This document shows positions 55,529 to 64,000 of a stretch of 64,000 nt of DNA, piece after piece. Source of the stretch: Hydrogenophaga sp. (lineage in GTDB: Bacteria; Pseudomonadota; Gammaproteobacteria; Burkholderiales; Burkholderiaceae_C). The notes under the pieces were generated by a model that was not told where the DNA came from, searched no databases, and was given only the letters and a program-made list of their open reading frames with translations. The stretch's first letter is position 1; each line of letters begins with the position of its first letter. Made by a program: the position numbers and the translations under genes. The DNA lies in assembly GCF_026125785.1 (NCBI RefSeq), contig NZ_JAHCKL010000014.1, positions 34,636 to 98,635 of the forward strand. The letters are read 5' to 3'.

Positions 55529-58045
55529 GTGCGCTGGATCAAACGACTTGCCGCCCTGCTGGGCTTCGTGTTGGTGTTGCTGGTCGCGCTGCTGGCGTTC
55601 TATGTCCAGCGCAGCCTCCCGCAGACCTCGGGCAGCCTGGTGCTCTCCGGCCTGTCGGCCCCCGTGCAGGTCAAGCGCGATGCCAGCGACGTCACGCACA
55701 TCCTCGCCCGCAAGCCGCAGGACGCCTGGATGGCGCTGGGCTACGTGCATGCGCAGGAGCGCGGCTGGCAACTGGAGTTCAACCGCCGCGTGATGCGGGG
55801 CACGCTGTCCGAAGTGCTGGGCCCGGCGACGCTGGAGACCGACCGGCTCATGCGCACCCTGGGCATACGCGAGGCGGCGCGCGCGCAGTACGCACGCCTG
55901 CCGTCCGATGCGCAGGCGGCGCTGCAGGCCTACAGCGCCGGGATCAACGCCTTCTTTGCCCAGGGCGACCGCACGCTCACGCCGGAGTTCGTGGTGCTGG
56001 GCACGGACCCTGCCGAAGCGGCGCGCGCCGGCACCTACTGGGACCCGCTGGACAGCGTGGGCTGGTCCATCATGATGGCGCTGGATCTGGGCGGCAACTG
56101 GGGCAACGAGTTTGCGCGCCTGGCAGCGCTCCAGGTGCTGGACACCCCGGCTCTGTGGGAGCTGTTCCCGCCGTACCCGGGAGAAGCCCCGGCCTCGAAA
56201 GCCGACCTGGCCGCGCTCTACCGAGGCCTGGGCGTCTACCGCGAAGGACCCAGGACGAGCACCAGCGCGCTGCCCCCCGAACTGGCCGGCGAGGGCATCT
56301 ACGCCCGTATCGGCCGCGACCTGCAGGACTGGGCCCGGGAACTGGGCAACGTGGAGGGCAAGGGTTCGAACAACTGGGTGGTGGCTGGCACGCGCACGGT
56401 TTCGGGCAAGCCTTTGCTCGCCAATGACCCACACCTGGGCCTGAGCGCGCCGGCCATCTGGTACTTCGCGCGCCTGCAGGCCCCCGAGGCCGATGGCATC
56501 GCCGGCATGGACGTGATGGGCGCCACGCTGCCGGGCACGCCCTTTGTGGTGCTGGGCCGCACCACCGAGGTGGCCTGGGGATTCACCAACACCGGGCCAG
56601 ACGTGCAGGACCTCTACCTGGAGCAGATCAACCCGGCCAATCCGGCGCAATACCGCGTGCCGGCGCCGGGCAGCGAACCCGCCTGGGCCGACTTCAGCAC
56701 CCGTGTCGAGACCATCCGGGTCAAGGGCCAGGCCGATGTGAGCCACACCGTGCGCAGCACCCGCCACGGACCGGTGCTCAGCGACGCGCAGGCCTTGCAC
56801 GCGCAGGTGATGAACACCCAGCGCTTCGTGCTGTCCCTGCGCTGGACGGCACTGGAGCCGGACAACCGCAACGTGGTGGCGACGCTGGCCGCCAACCGCG
56901 TGCGTTCGGTGGACGAACTGCTCACGGCCCTGCGGGACTTCGACGCGCCGATGCAGAACGTGGTGATGGCCGACCGCAGCGGGCGCATCTTCTACAAGGC
57001 CGCCGGCAAGGTGCCGCTGCGCGGTCCGGACAACGACATCAGGGGCGTGGCACCGGCGCCCGGTTGGGACGCCCGCTACGACTGGACCGGCTGGCTGCCC
57101 TACGCCGACACACCGCAGGACGACGGCGCGCGCGGCTGGATCGCTACCGCCAACCAGCGCATCCATGGTGCCGACTACCCGTTTTTCCTGACCCAGGACT
57201 GGGCGCCGCCCTACCGGCAGGAGCGCATCGAGGCGCTGCTGGCCGCCACGCCCCGGCACAGCGTCGGCTCGTTCCAGGCCATGCACGGCGACCAGCGTTC
57301 GGCCGCCACGCTGCGCCTGCTGCCTTTCCTGCAGAAAACGCCGTCGACCCACCCGCTGGCCGGCGCGGCCCAGGCAGCCTTGCGCGATTTCGACGGCGAG
57401 ATGCGCGCCGACCGGGCCGCGCCCCTGATCTATTCCGCCTGGATCGATTCGTTCACCCGCCAGGTCATCGGTGCGCGCCTGGGCAAGGAGCGCTTTGAGT
57501 CCCTGTACGGCAAGCGCCTGTTCCGCAACGCGGTGGAGGGCATCCTGGAGCGCAACGACGCGAGCTGGTGTGGCAGCGGTGGCTGCGTCGCGGCGAGCAC
57601 GGCGGCGCTGGACGATGCGCTGGAGCGGCTGCAGAAAGTGCATGGCGGCGACGTGGCCGCCTGGCGCTGGGGCGACGCGCACCCCGCCATCTCCATTCAC
57701 CGGCCGTTCAGCAACGTCAAGCCGTTGGCGCGCTTCTTCGAGGTGCGCACGTCCACGGGCGGCGACCCTTTCACCGTGAACGTGGGTCAGTACCACCTCG
57801 ACAAGCTGGACGCGCCCTACGCCAACCGCCACGCCGCCAGCCTGCGCGCCATCTACGACCTGTCCGACCTGGACAACTCCCGCTTCATCTACCAGACCGG
57901 CCAAAGCGGCAACGTGTTTTCCAGCCGCTACCGCGACATGAGCGACGCCTGGGTGGGCGTGCAGTACCGCGCCTTGAACATGAACCCCGCCACCTGGTCC
58001 TCCAGCCTTGAGCTCCTGCCCGCCGAGCGCGCGGCCAAACCATGA
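55529..58045 (+). CDS. Penicillin-acylase-family N-terminal nucleophile hydrolase
   Basis: An 838-residue hydrolase of family S45, made as a precursor. An N-terminal membrane anchor or signal (LAALLGFVLVLLVALLAFYV) would send it to the periplasm. The A-chain region follows (GYVHAQERGWQLEFNRRVMR). The auto-cleavage site GKG|SNNWVVAG puts Ser280 as the catalytic N-terminus of the B chain, and GTPFVVLGRTTEVAWGFTNT is the oxyanion region. Natural substrates of related enzymes include acyl-homoserine lactones and amides, so quorum quenching is possible but unproven. The start is GTG with AAGGAG upstream. The stop overlaps the next gene by 4 bases. Confidence 0.93.
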   Translation: MRWIKRLAALLGFVLVLLVALLAFYVQRSLPQTSGSLVLSGLSAPVQVKRDASDVTHILARKPQDAWMALGYVHAQERGWQLEFNRRVMRGTLSEVLGPATLETDRLMRTLGIREAARAQYARLPSDAQAALQAYSAGINAFFAQGDRTLTPEFVVLGTDPAEAARAGTYWDPLDSVGWSIMMALDLGGNWGNEFARLAALQVLDTPALWELFPPYPGEAPASKADLAALYRGLGVYREGPRTSTSALPPELAGEGIYARIGRDLQDWARELGNVEGKGSNNWVVAGTRTVSGKPLLANDPHLGLSAPAIWYFARLQAPEADGIAGMDVMGATLPGTPFVVLGRTTEVAWGFTNTGPDVQDLYLEQINPANPAQYRVPAPGSEPAWADFSTRVETIRVKGQADVSHTVRSTRHGPVLSDAQALHAQVMNTQRFVLSLRWTALEPDNRNVVATLAANRVRSVDELLTALRDFDAPMQNVVMADRSGRIFYKAAGKVPLRGPDNDIRGVAPAPGWDARYDWTGWLPYADTPQDDGARGWIATANQRIHGADYPFFLTQDWAPPYRQERIEALLAATPRHSVGSFQAMHGDQRSAATLRLLPFLQKTPSTHPLAGAAQAALRDFDGEMRADRAAPLIYSAWIDSFTRQVIGARLGKERFESLYGKRLFRNAVEGILERNDASWCGSGGCVAASTAALDDALERLQKVHGGDVAAWRWGDAHPAISIHRPFSNVKPLARFFEVRTSTGGDPFTVNVGQYHLDKLDAPYANRHAASLRAIYDLSDLDNSRFIYQTGQSGNVFSSRYRDMSDAWVGVQYRALNMNPATWSSSLELLPAERAAKP

Positions 58046-58902
58046 CACCTGCCATCGACTCCTACAGCTACCACCGCTACTTCGGTGAAATCTACCCTGG
58101 CCTGGAAAGCGATCCCGGCCAGCGCATGAGCATCTCGGACTTCCTGCGGCGCGCACATGGCCTGGGCGTGGCGGGGGTGTCCATCGAGTCCTGCTTCGTG
58201 TCCGATACCTCGTCCGCCGCTATAGACGCCATGCGCCGCGAACTGGAGGCGCTGAGCCTGGCTTGCGTCTGGGCCTGGGGTCATCCCTCGGGCCTGCATT
58301 CCGGCAACGCCCCCCAAGAGGTGGCCGACCTGAAGCGGCATACCGACATCGCCGCCGACGTGGGCGCGCCCGTCATGCGCATCTGCTGCGGTGGCCGCCG
58401 CACCCGCATCGCCGACTGGGGCGAGCACAAGGCGCGCCTGATGCCCCTGCTGGACGACGCGGTGGCGCACGCGCAGCGGCGGGGCGTGGTGCTGGCGATC
58501 GAGAACCACATCGACTTTCTGGCCGACGAACTGGTGGACCTGGTCCAGGCTTTCGACTCGCCCTGGCTGGGCGTGTGTCTGGACACGGCGAACAACCTGC
58601 GCATGCTGGAGGACCCCAGCGAGGCGATCCGCAAGCTCGCCCCCTTCGCGCGAGCCACCCACGTCAAGGACATCACCGCGCGCCGCGGTGGCGGCAGTCC
58701 GCGCGATTTCGGTTTCTGGCCCAGCGTGCCGCTGGGCACCGGCCTGATCGACCTGCGCGGCGCGTTCGGTGAATTGCGCCGCCATGGCTACGACGGCCTG
58801 CTGGCGCTGGAGATCGACTACCTCGACCCCGCCAGCGGCGATCCCGACGTGGCGATCGCCCACAGCATCGCGGCCATGCGCGAACTGCTGAGCGCTACTT
58901 GA
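58042..58902 (+). CDS. Sugar phosphate isomerase/epimerase (TIM barrel)
   Basis: A 286-residue TIM-barrel enzyme of the AP-endonuclease-2 superfamily. Metal-binding regions are [16 protein letters not shown] (Glu), [14 protein letters not shown] (Asp), [10 protein letters not shown] (His, Asp) and [12 protein letters not shown] (Glu). The start overlaps the acylase stop by 4 bases. Such enzymes act on sugars or polyols; nothing in the neighbours fixes the substrate. Its last 8 bases overlap the convergent ABC ATPase gene. Confidence 0.85.
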   Translation: MTPAIDSYSYHRYFGEIYPGLESDPGQRMSISDFLRRAHGLGVAGVSIESCFVSDTSSAAIDAMRRELEALSLACVWAWGHPSGLHSGNAPQEVADLKRHTDIAADVGAPVMRICCGGRRTRIADWGEHKARLMPLLDDAVAHAQRRGVVLAIENHIDFLADELVDLVQAFDSPWLGVCLDTANNLRMLEDPSEAIRKLAPFARATHVKDITARRGGGSPRDFGFWPSVPLGTGLIDLRGAFGELRRHGYDGLLALEIDYLDPASGDPDVAIAHSIAAMRELLSAT

Positions 58903-59704
58903 GGTTGCCCTTGAGGAACTGGGCCAACCGCTCGCTGCGCGGGTTGGCCAGCACCTCGCGCGGCACGCCTTGTTCCTCGATGCAGCCCTGGTGCAGGAAC
59001 ACCAGGTGCGAGGACACCTCGCGCGCGAAGCCCATCTCGTGCGTGACCACCACCATGGTGCGGCCTTCCTCGGCCAGCAGCTTCATCACCCGCAGCACTT
59101 CGCCGACCAGTTCGGGGTCCAGCGCGCTGGTGGGTTCGTCGAACAGCATCACGTCCGGCTCCACCGCCAACGCACGCGCAATCGCCACGCGTTGCTGCTG
59201 ACCACCGCTCATGTGCGAGGGGTAGCGGTCTTCGACGCCCCGCAGGCCCACGCGCTCCAGGTAACGGCGCGCGGTGGCCACCGCCTGCTCCCTGGGCACG
59301 CCGAGCACGTGCACCGGTGCCTCGATGATGTTCTGCAGCACCGTCATGTGCGCCCACAGATTGAAGTGCTGGAACACCATGGCCAGCTTGGTGCGCAGGC
59401 GCTGGAGCTGCGCCGCCTGGACCGCGCGCAACTCACCGTGGCGGTCGGCCTTGAGCTGCAACTCTTCGCCGCCGAGCACGATGCGCCCCGCGTTGGGATG
59501 CTCCAGCAGGTTGATGCAGCGCAGCAGCGTGCTCTTGCCCGATCCGGAACTGCCGATGAGGCTGATGACGTCGCCCGCGCGCGCCTGCAGCGACACCCCC
59601 TTGAGCACTTCGTTGCTGCCAAAACGCTTGTGGATGTCGATGACTTCCAGCAGCGGACGAGGGGCCGGGGTGTTCGGGGACGGTGTTGTGGTGTCGGCGG
59701 TCAT
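58895..59704 (-). CDS. aotP: Amino-acid ABC transporter ATP-binding protein (AotP-like)
   Basis: A 269-residue ATPase of the HisP/ArtP/AotP group. Walker A is [19 protein letters not shown], the Q-loop is [13 protein letters not shown], the signature is [16 protein letters not shown], and Walker B is [20 protein letters not shown], with the H-loop [10 protein letters not shown]. The N-terminal 17 residues are Thr/Pro-rich and extra. It is the last gene of an operon whose order (binding protein, two permeases, M14-like protein, ATPase) matches Pseudomonas aotJQMOP for arginine and ornithine uptake. Confidence 0.92.
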   Translation of the reverse strand: MTADTTTPSPNTPAPRPLLEVIDIHKRFGSNEVLKGVSLQARAGDVISLIGSSGSGKSTLLRCINLLEHPNAGRIVLGGEELQLKADRHGELRAVQAAQLQRLRTKLAMVFQHFNLWAHMTVLQNIIEAPVHVLGVPREQAVATARRYLERVGLRGVEDRYPSHMSGGQQQRVAIARALAVEPDVMLFDEPTSALDPELVGEVLRVMKLLAEEGRTMVVVTHEMGFAREVSSHLVFLHQGCIEEQGVPREVLANPRSERLAQFLKGNLK

Positions 59705-59716
59705 AGGTTTCTTGTC

Positions 59717-60862
59717 TCAGGCACCCAGCAGATCGCCGGAACGGAAGGGGGTGGCACCAGCGATCTTGCCGACCTCGCCACCCGCATGCACATACCGCTC
59801 GCGCACGCGGGCGTACAGCACGCCGCCAACCTCCGCGCGCACGGTGTGCACGCGCGCAGCCCCGGTGGCCGTGGGGTCGATCACCTCGGCCACCACATCG
59901 CCCACCGCGACACGCTCGCCCGGTGCGACCAGGAAGACCAGCAGGCCGGGCAGGGGCGAGCGCAGCGTCTGCGACCCCGCCAGCGGCGTGGGCTCGCAGG
60001 GCAGGGCAGGCAGCGCAGGCAGGGCGCCAGATGCGGTGCCGAGCACACCGGCATGGGCCAGAAAATCCAGCACCGCCTGGGCATCCTGCCGGGCCAAGGC
60101 ATGCGAGACCTCGGCCTCGCCCCGCAACTCCACGGTGGTGCTGGCGCAGCCCTGCGGCAGCGGCGCATCGCGCCCCGCCTGCCGCAAGGCCTCGGCCAGG
60201 CGCCACCAGAGGCCGGAAAGCCGTTCATCGAACGGTCCGCCGCCCGATTCACGCGCCAGCAGCACCGCCTGGCAACCCAGCAGCCGGGCCAGCGGCTCCA
60301 GCGGTGGCCAGCAGGCCTGCTCGCTGTACAGGTGCATCACCGATTCCGCGTCGCAGTGCAGGTCCAGCACCACGTCGGCATCGTGTGCAAGCAGCATCAG
60401 GTGGCGGCGCTGGCTCTCCAGTTCGCTGGCCGGTTGCCAGGCGCGCAGCCAGTCGCCGACCCATTGGCGCACCAGGCTCACATTCGCCTGGGCATCGGGC
60501 CCCAGGTCTCGCAGCGCCTGCGCCTGCACCGCCTCGGCCAGGTCCGGGTAGTGGCGGTTGAAGTTCTGAGCGGTGTCGAATTCGAAACGGCCGGTGGGCT
60601 TGTGGTTGAGACGCTGCCCCAGCCCGACCGGGTTGGCGGCCGGCACCAGCACCACCTGGCCGCGCAGGCGGCCGGCCTTCTCGGCCGCCTCCAGGTGCTC
60701 GCGCAGGTGATGGGCCACCAGCATGCCGGGCAGTTCCTCGGCATGCAGACTGGCCTGGACATACACCTTGGGCCGTGCCTGCGGCGAGCCGAACTGCAGG
60801 CTCACCAGGGTCTTCTGGCTGCCCAGGCTCGGGCTGAGCAGGGGGTGTTCGGTGCGTTGCAT
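59717..60862 (-). CDS. aotO: Succinylglutamate desuccinylase/aspartoacylase-family protein (AotO-like)
   Basis: A 381-residue zinc carboxypeptidase-like (M14) protein. Zinc ligands are in ASLHAEELPGML (HxxE) and VLDLHCDAESVMH (His); NPVGLGQRLNHKPTGRFEFD and TVELRGEAEVSH (the Glu region) follow. The C-terminal 90 residues form a beta-barrel-like domain (GLLVFLVAPGERVAVGDVVA) like the lipoyl-type hammerhead. The ATG is at 60862. In P. aeruginosa aotO occupies the same place in the arginine/ornithine operon and its role is not established. It may remove an acyl group from imported N-acyl amino acids. Confidence 0.85.
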   Translation of the reverse strand: MQRTEHPLLSPSLGSQKTLVSLQFGSPQARPKVYVQASLHAEELPGMLVAHHLREHLEAAEKAGRLRGQVVLVPAANPVGLGQRLNHKPTGRFEFDTAQNFNRHYPDLAEAVQAQALRDLGPDAQANVSLVRQWVGDWLRAWQPASELESQRRHLMLLAHDADVVLDLHCDAESVMHLYSEQACWPPLEPLARLLGCQAVLLARESGGGPFDERLSGLWWRLAEALRQAGRDAPLPQGCASTTVELRGEAEVSHALARQDAQAVLDFLAHAGVLGTASGALPALPALPCEPTPLAGSQTLRSPLPGLLVFLVAPGERVAVGDVVAEVIDPTATGAARVHTVRAEVGGVLYARVRERYVHAGGEVGKIAGATPFRSGDLLGA

Positions 60863-60885
60863 GCCGTGTTCGTCAACGGGTCGGT

Positions 60886-61599
60886 TCAATGGGCCCTGGG
60901 GGCCAGATGGGCCAGGAAGCGGCGCTCGGCCAGCTTGAACAGGCCCACCAGGCTGAACGTGATGGTGAGGTAGATGGCCGCCGCGAAGATATAGGCCTCG
61001 AACGGCAGATAGTAGTCGGAATAGATGCGGCTGGCGGCTGCGGTCACATCCAGCATCGCCGGCACCGTGGCCGCCAGGCTGGTGGCATGCAGCATCATGA
61101 CCACCTCGTTGCTGTAGGCCGGCAAAGTGCGGCGCAGTGCACTGGGCAGCACGATGCGCCGCAAGGTCTGGCTTCGGCTCATGCCCATGGCCTGGGCCGC
61201 CTCGATTTCGCCAGGGGCCGTTTCGCGGATCGCGCCCGCGATCATCTCCGCCGTGTAGCCCGCCGTGTTCAGGCTGAATGCCAGCAGGGCACAGAAGAAT
61301 GGCTCCTTGAAATGCGTCCAGGGCCAGACGTCGTTCCAGCGCGCCTGGATCCACTCCAGTTGCGCCAGCCCGTAGTAGATGAGGTAGAGCTGGATCAGCA
61401 GCGGCGTGCCGCGGATCACATAGGTATAGGCCCCGACAAGCCAGCGCAGCGGAGCGATGGAACTGGTGAGCGCGAGCGCGAACAACAGGGCCAGCACCGC
61501 ACCCACACCCAGGGAAGACAGCAGCAGCCACAGGGTGGTGACCAATCCCTCACCGTACATGGCGAGGTTCTTGGCCTGGAAGATGACGTCCCAGCGCAT
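60886..61599 (-). CDS. aotM: Amino-acid ABC transporter permease (AotM/HisM-like)
   Basis: A 237-residue inner-membrane permease with five or six helices (LVTTLWLLLSSLGVGAVLAL, VIRGTPLLIQLYLIYYGLAQ). The EAA loop, EIEAAQAMGMSRSQTLRRIVLPSALRRTLPAYSNE in span, contacts the ATPase. The region before the ATG has GAGG eight bases upstream; a GTG nine bases earlier is in frame. It starts 11 bases after the stop of the other permease. Confidence 0.92.
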   Translation of the reverse strand: MRWDVIFQAKNLAMYGEGLVTTLWLLLSSLGVGAVLALLFALALTSSIAPLRWLVGAYTYVIRGTPLLIQLYLIYYGLAQLEWIQARWNDVWPWTHFKEPFFCALLAFSLNTAGYTAEMIAGAIRETAPGEIEAAQAMGMSRSQTLRRIVLPSALRRTLPAYSNEVVMMLHATSLAATVPAMLDVTAAASRIYSDYYLPFEAYIFAAAIYLTITFSLVGLFKLAERRFLAHLAPRAH

Positions 61600-61609
61600 C
61601 GTGGCCACC

Positions 61610-62299
61610 TCAGGCGCGGGCCCGCTTGACGCCCGCAGTGAAACGCCGGTCCAGCCAGCGCAGCACCCACAGCGAGACAGAGGTGTAGATCAGGAACAGG
61701 ACCGCCGCGAACAGGAAGTAGGTGAACGGCTCGCGCGTGGCCGCGCTGGCCTGCTTGGCCAGGTAGGTCATCTCCTGCAGGCCGATCAGGCTGATCAGCG
61801 CGGTCGCTTTGATCAGCACCAGCCAGTTGTTGGTGAAGCCGGGGAGGGCGTAGCGCACCATCTGCGGCGCCGTGATGCGCATGAAAGTGCGCAGCGGGCC
61901 CATGCCAAAGGCCCAGGCGGCCTCCATCTGGCCCTTCGGAATGGAGAGAATGGCGCCCCGGAAAGTCTCCGTCATGTAGGCGCCATAGATGAACCCGATG
62001 GTGAGCATCCCCGCCAGGAAGGGGTTGATGTCCACCGAAGACCGGCTGCCCGCCGCCGCCAGCAAGTGGTTCAGGCCGATCGTGCCGCCATAGAAGATCA
62101 GCAGCATCAGCACCAGTTCAGGGACGCCCCGCACCAGCGTGGTGTAGACGGTGGCCAGGCCCACCAGGAGGGGCCTGCCAGAGAGCTTCGCGCTGGCGCC
62201 CAGCAGACCCAGCAGCACGGCCACCAGCAGCGCGGCCAGCGAGACGCCCACCGTGAGGAGGGCGCCCTGCAGGATCGACGCGTAGTAGCCGGAGAGCAC
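61610..62299 (-). CDS. aotQ: Amino-acid ABC transporter permease (AotQ/HisQ-like)
   Basis: A 229-residue permease partner. It has the helices ILQGALLTVGVSLAALLVAV and RGVPELVLMLLIFYGGTIGL, and the EAA-like loop MEAAWAFGMGPLRTFMRITA, PQMVRYALPGFTNNW. The start is GTG at 62299, nine bases after the binding-protein stop. Together with the following permease it forms the heterodimeric channel of a HisQM-type importer. Confidence 0.92.
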   Translation of the reverse strand: MLSGYYASILQGALLTVGVSLAALLVAVLLGLLGASAKLSGRPLLVGLATVYTTLVRGVPELVLMLLIFYGGTIGLNHLLAAAGSRSSVDINPFLAGMLTIGFIYGAYMTETFRGAILSIPKGQMEAAWAFGMGPLRTFMRITAPQMVRYALPGFTNNWLVLIKATALISLIGLQEMTYLAKQASAATREPFTYFLFAAVLFLIYTSVSLWVLRWLDRRFTAGVKRARA

Positions 62300-62308
62300 G
62301 GGAACGGC

Positions 62309-63145
62309 TTAGTTGCCGTACACGTCGAAGTCGAAGTACTTCTTGGCCACCGTCTCGTAGACGCCATTGCCGCGGATGGCCTTGATGGCGGCGTTCAACT
62401 GGTCCTTCAGTGCGGTTTCGTCCTTGCGCAGCGCCACGCCCACGCCGGTGCCAAAGTACTTGGCCTCGTTCAGCACCGGGCCGACGAAGCCATAGCCCGC
62501 ACCCTCGGGCTTGCTCAGGAAGCCGCCGTTGACCTCCACCTGATCGGCCACCGTGCCGTCCAGACGGCCGGACTTGATGTCCAGATACACCTGGTCCTGG
62601 GCCTCGTAAGGAACGATGCTCACGCCAGCGGGCTTGAGTTCACCCATGGCGTACTTTTCCTGCGTGCTGCCCTTGAGCACGCCGATCTTCTTGCCCTTGA
62701 GGGACGCCGGATCGGTGTACGCGGTGCCGGTTTTCACCACGATGCGGCTGGGCGTGAAGTAGTACTTGTCCGTGAAGTCCACCACCTGCTGGCGTTCCTC
62801 GGTGATCGACATCGAGCTGATGATCGCGTCGTACTTCTTGGCTTGCAGGCCGGGAATCATGCTGTCCCAGACCTGTTCGACGTACACGCACTTGCGCTTG
62901 ATCTCGCTGCACAGCGCCTCGGCGATGTCCACGTCGAAACCGGTGGGCTTGCCATCGGCGGTCTTGAAGGTGAACGGCTCGTAGGTCGGGTCGATCGCGA
63001 CCTTCAGCTCGGGCATTTCGGCGGGCGCCGGCGCGGGTGCGGCAGCGGGCGCAGGGGCCGCTGCCGGCGCGGGGGCTTCAGACTTGCCGCAACCAACCAG
63101 GGCTGCGGCACCAACCAGACTCAGGGAAAAAAGGAAGTGTTTCAT
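62309..63145 (-). CDS. aotJ: Basic-amino-acid ABC transporter substrate-binding lipoprotein (AotJ/HisJ-like)
   Basis: A 278-residue solute-binding protein of family 3. The N-terminus MKHFLFSLSLVGAAALVGCG is a lipoprotein signal with its Cys at residue 19. A 25-residue Ala/Pro linker (PAPAAAPAPAAAPAPAPAE) leads to the binding domain: LKVAIDPTYEPFTFKTADGK, PTGFDVDIAEALCSEI, and IISSMSITEERQQVVDFTDK. The DVDIAEALC and DWDS-like residues (VWDSMIPGL) are as in arginine/lysine/ornithine-binding proteins. E. coli HisJ is soluble, so anchoring here is a variation. It is the first gene of the operon; no clear promoter is seen upstream. Confidence 0.92.
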   Translation of the reverse strand: MKHFLFSLSLVGAAALVGCGKSEAPAPAAAPAPAAAPAPAPAEMPELKVAIDPTYEPFTFKTADGKPTGFDVDIAEALCSEIKRKCVYVEQVWDSMIPGLQAKKYDAIISSMSITEERQQVVDFTDKYYFTPSRIVVKTGTAYTDPASLKGKKIGVLKGSTQEKYAMGELKPAGVSIVPYEAQDQVYLDIKSGRLDGTVADQVEVNGGFLSKPEGAGYGFVGPVLNEAKYFGTGVGVALRKDETALKDQLNAAIKAIRGNGVYETVAKKYFDFDVYGN

Positions 63146-63435
63146 GGATGACTTTCGCGGGCTTGCCACACGGCTGCCCAAAGGAAATGAAGAGGCGACC
63201 GAATTGTAGGTGCAGGGTAACGAGCTGCCTGAAGCGGTACAGCAGTGTTTGCCCTGAATGAGTTCCCTGGGAGACACCGCCATTGAAAGCACTTTCTGAA
63301 CCTGCCAACGGACCGTCCGATAAATCAAGCACTTAGCTATCCATGATTTCGGGCTTGCTGGTCTAGGCGTGCAATGAGGACCAGTTTTGCAAGCTATTTC
63401 TTGCAACGGCCAAATCGATGCCGTAAGTTGTTGAT

Positions 63436-63660
63436 TTATAAGAACAAAATTTCGGGAGGGCGTGGACGTGCTTTCTGGCGACGCGCCACGGCCAGCAGCT
63501 CTGAATGTGCGCTTGATTGCAGGAGGGGTTCGACAAGGCTGAGCCAGGCCTCGAGTTCCCCGGGGCTGCGTGTCTTGGCCGAGGGAGCGGCGAAAACAGA
63601 GCTGCAGGTCGCGCCGCAACCCCGCCGCCGGGCGCGCGCTTGGTGGGACGCTGCGGACAC
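63436..63660 (-). CDS. Possible small protein gene downstream of a Fur-like site
   Basis: A 74-codon frame that starts with GTG after AAGGGG and TGG. The sequence has a basic N-terminus (HQARARRRGCGATCSSVF) and a helical middle (GELEAWLSLVEPLLQSSAHS). I do not recognise it. The reason to list it is the layout: a Fur-like palindrome and possible -10 (GATAAA) lie about 30 bases upstream on the same strand. It may be a chance frame. Confidence 0.25.
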   Translation of the reverse strand: MSAASHQARARRRGCGATCSSVFAAPSAKTRSPGELEAWLSLVEPLLQSSAHSELLAVARRQKARPRPPEILFL

Positions 63661-63686
63661 CCACCCCTTATCACGCTTTATCTTGC

Positions 63687-63706
63687 GAAATGAAAATTAT
63701 CATTTC
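63687..63706. promoter_or_regulatory. Fur-like palindrome
   Basis: GAAATGA-AAATTA-TCATTTC is a perfect 7-base inverted repeat. On the minus strand it contains AATGATAAT, which matches the core of the Fur consensus. It lies in an AT-rich patch between the possible small gene and the partial gene. Confidence 0.4.
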
Positions 63707-63810
63707 CGATGATGTAACGCGATAAAAGCCGGAGGGCTGCTACCTGCCCGAGGTCACCTGCGCTCCCTGCGTTTGTTCAGCCGCAGGGGTCATACCCTGC
63801 AGCCGCAGGT

Positions 63811-64000
63811 CTACCGTTCCCGAGGGGACTTCCACAGTGCGAGCTGTTCCAGCGCGTTTACCGGGCCTATGAGTGCCCGAGCTTCCTGGAGTCGTCCGAG
63901 AACCTGCAGTCGCTGCTCCTCCGGCAGGCTCTCAGCTTCTCGTGTCGCCAGTTCAAAGAACTCAAGAACACTACGCGTCTGTTCCCAGGAGGCAATCGCC
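63811..64000 (-). CDS. Unknown protein, C-terminal part (cut by window edge)
   Basis: The last 62 codons of a gene that enters from the right edge and ends with TAG at 63811-63813. The product is helical and charged (LEFFELATREAESLPEEQRL, GRLQEARALIGPVNALEQLA, LWKSPRER) and has the codon pattern of a real gene. I do not recognise the family. Confidence 0.65.
   Translation of the reverse strand, partial: AIASWEQTRSVLEFFELATREAESLPEEQRLQVLGRLQEARALIGPVNALEQLALWKSPRER

Larger units (their letters stand above)
63146..63810. other. 665-bp region with no certain gene
   Basis: Composition is mixed, with an AT-rich part around 63300-63460. It should contain the promoter of the amino-acid operon, but I see no strong -10/-35 pair. 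A Fur-like palindrome (63687-63706) and one small possible gene are listed separately. Near 63781-63800 GCAGGG-GTCATA-CCCTGC forms a hairpin that may end the partial gene on its right. Confidence 0.5.

Noticed and set aside
63288-63312. Sigma-54-like GG-N10-GC spacing upstream of the amino-acid operon
   Set aside because: Only the GG and GC pairs fit. The flanking consensus TGGCAC and TTGCT bases are not present.
63374-63712. 112-codon + strand frame in the right-hand gap
   Set aside because: It has Arg/Ser-rich low-complexity sequence, no ribosome site, and ends inside the Fur-like palindrome.

Overview
The window looks like chromosome of a high-GC betaproteobacterium of the Burkholderiales, probably Comamonadaceae (Hydrogenophaga/Acidovorax-like). 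The grounds are the rpmH-rnpA-yidD-yidC-mnmE run, the metX-metW pair, the lptC-kdsC-kdsD run beside a Kef-type antiporter, an aot-type amino-acid ABC operon and very GC-rich third codon positions. The genus is an inference from gene content. No rRNA, tRNA, CRISPR array or prophage was seen.

Layout: (1) 1-3.3 kb, chemotaxis: cheW and two chemoreceptors, one cut by the window edge. (2) 3.5-6.7 kb: a transglutaminase-like protein, then metX-metW for methionine synthesis behind a SAM-II riboswitch and a terminator-like hairpin, then an RRM RNA-binding protein. (3) 6.8-12.8 kb: an SDR oxidoreductase, lptC-kdsC-kdsD (Kdo and LPS), a KefB/C-type antiporter, apt. (4) 12.8-18.4 kb: a hypothetical protein, a stand-alone cNMP-binding domain protein, mnmE, yidC, yidD, rnpA, rpmH. 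(5) 18.5-24.0 kb, accessory: a two-partner secretion locus of HMW1 type (transporter, sequon-rich adhesin, HMW1C-type N-glycosyltransferase) in which a deletion has joined the truncated adhesin to the last quarter of the glycosyltransferase. An IS3-family element with a duplicated right end lies upstream. (6) 24.1-33.9 kb: a D-xylose-type catabolic operon (LacI-type regulator, xylB, xylA, epimerase, Gfo/Idh dehydrogenase, ABC transporter) with a 36-bp palindrome touching the regulator start codon.

(7) 33.9-39.2 kb: a decayed YXWGXW lipoprotein gene, cardiolipin synthase, an MFS exporter, an OafA-type acyltransferase with SGNH domain. (8) 39.2-42.2 kb: an unrecognised 1002-residue protein of about 40-residue helical repeats. 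(9) 42.4-48.2 kb: a P-type ATPase, tandem universal stress protein, BASS/ACR3-like transporter and SirB-like protein on one strand, divergent from a PaiB-like flavoprotein, with a perfect FNR/Anr-type box between them. (10) 48.3-53.8 kb: a GDSL hydrolase, two tandem opgC-like acyltransferases, a fusion of the tRNA deaminase TadA to a complete haloalkane-dehalogenase-like hydrolase, an LD-carboxypeptidase. (11) 53.9-58.9 kb: a small hypothetical, an adenylate cyclase with FHA domain behind a CRP-like site, a penicillin-acylase-family hydrolase, an epimerase. (12) 58.9-63.1 kb: an aotJQMOP-type operon for basic amino-acid uptake, then a 665-bp gap with a Fur-like palindrome and the 3' end of an unknown gene.

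The most unusual items are the adhesin/glycosyltransferase deletion chimera, the TadA-dehalogenase fusion, the solenoid protein, the SAM-II riboswitch with a second hairpin, and the CRP-like site in front of an adenylate cyclase gene.
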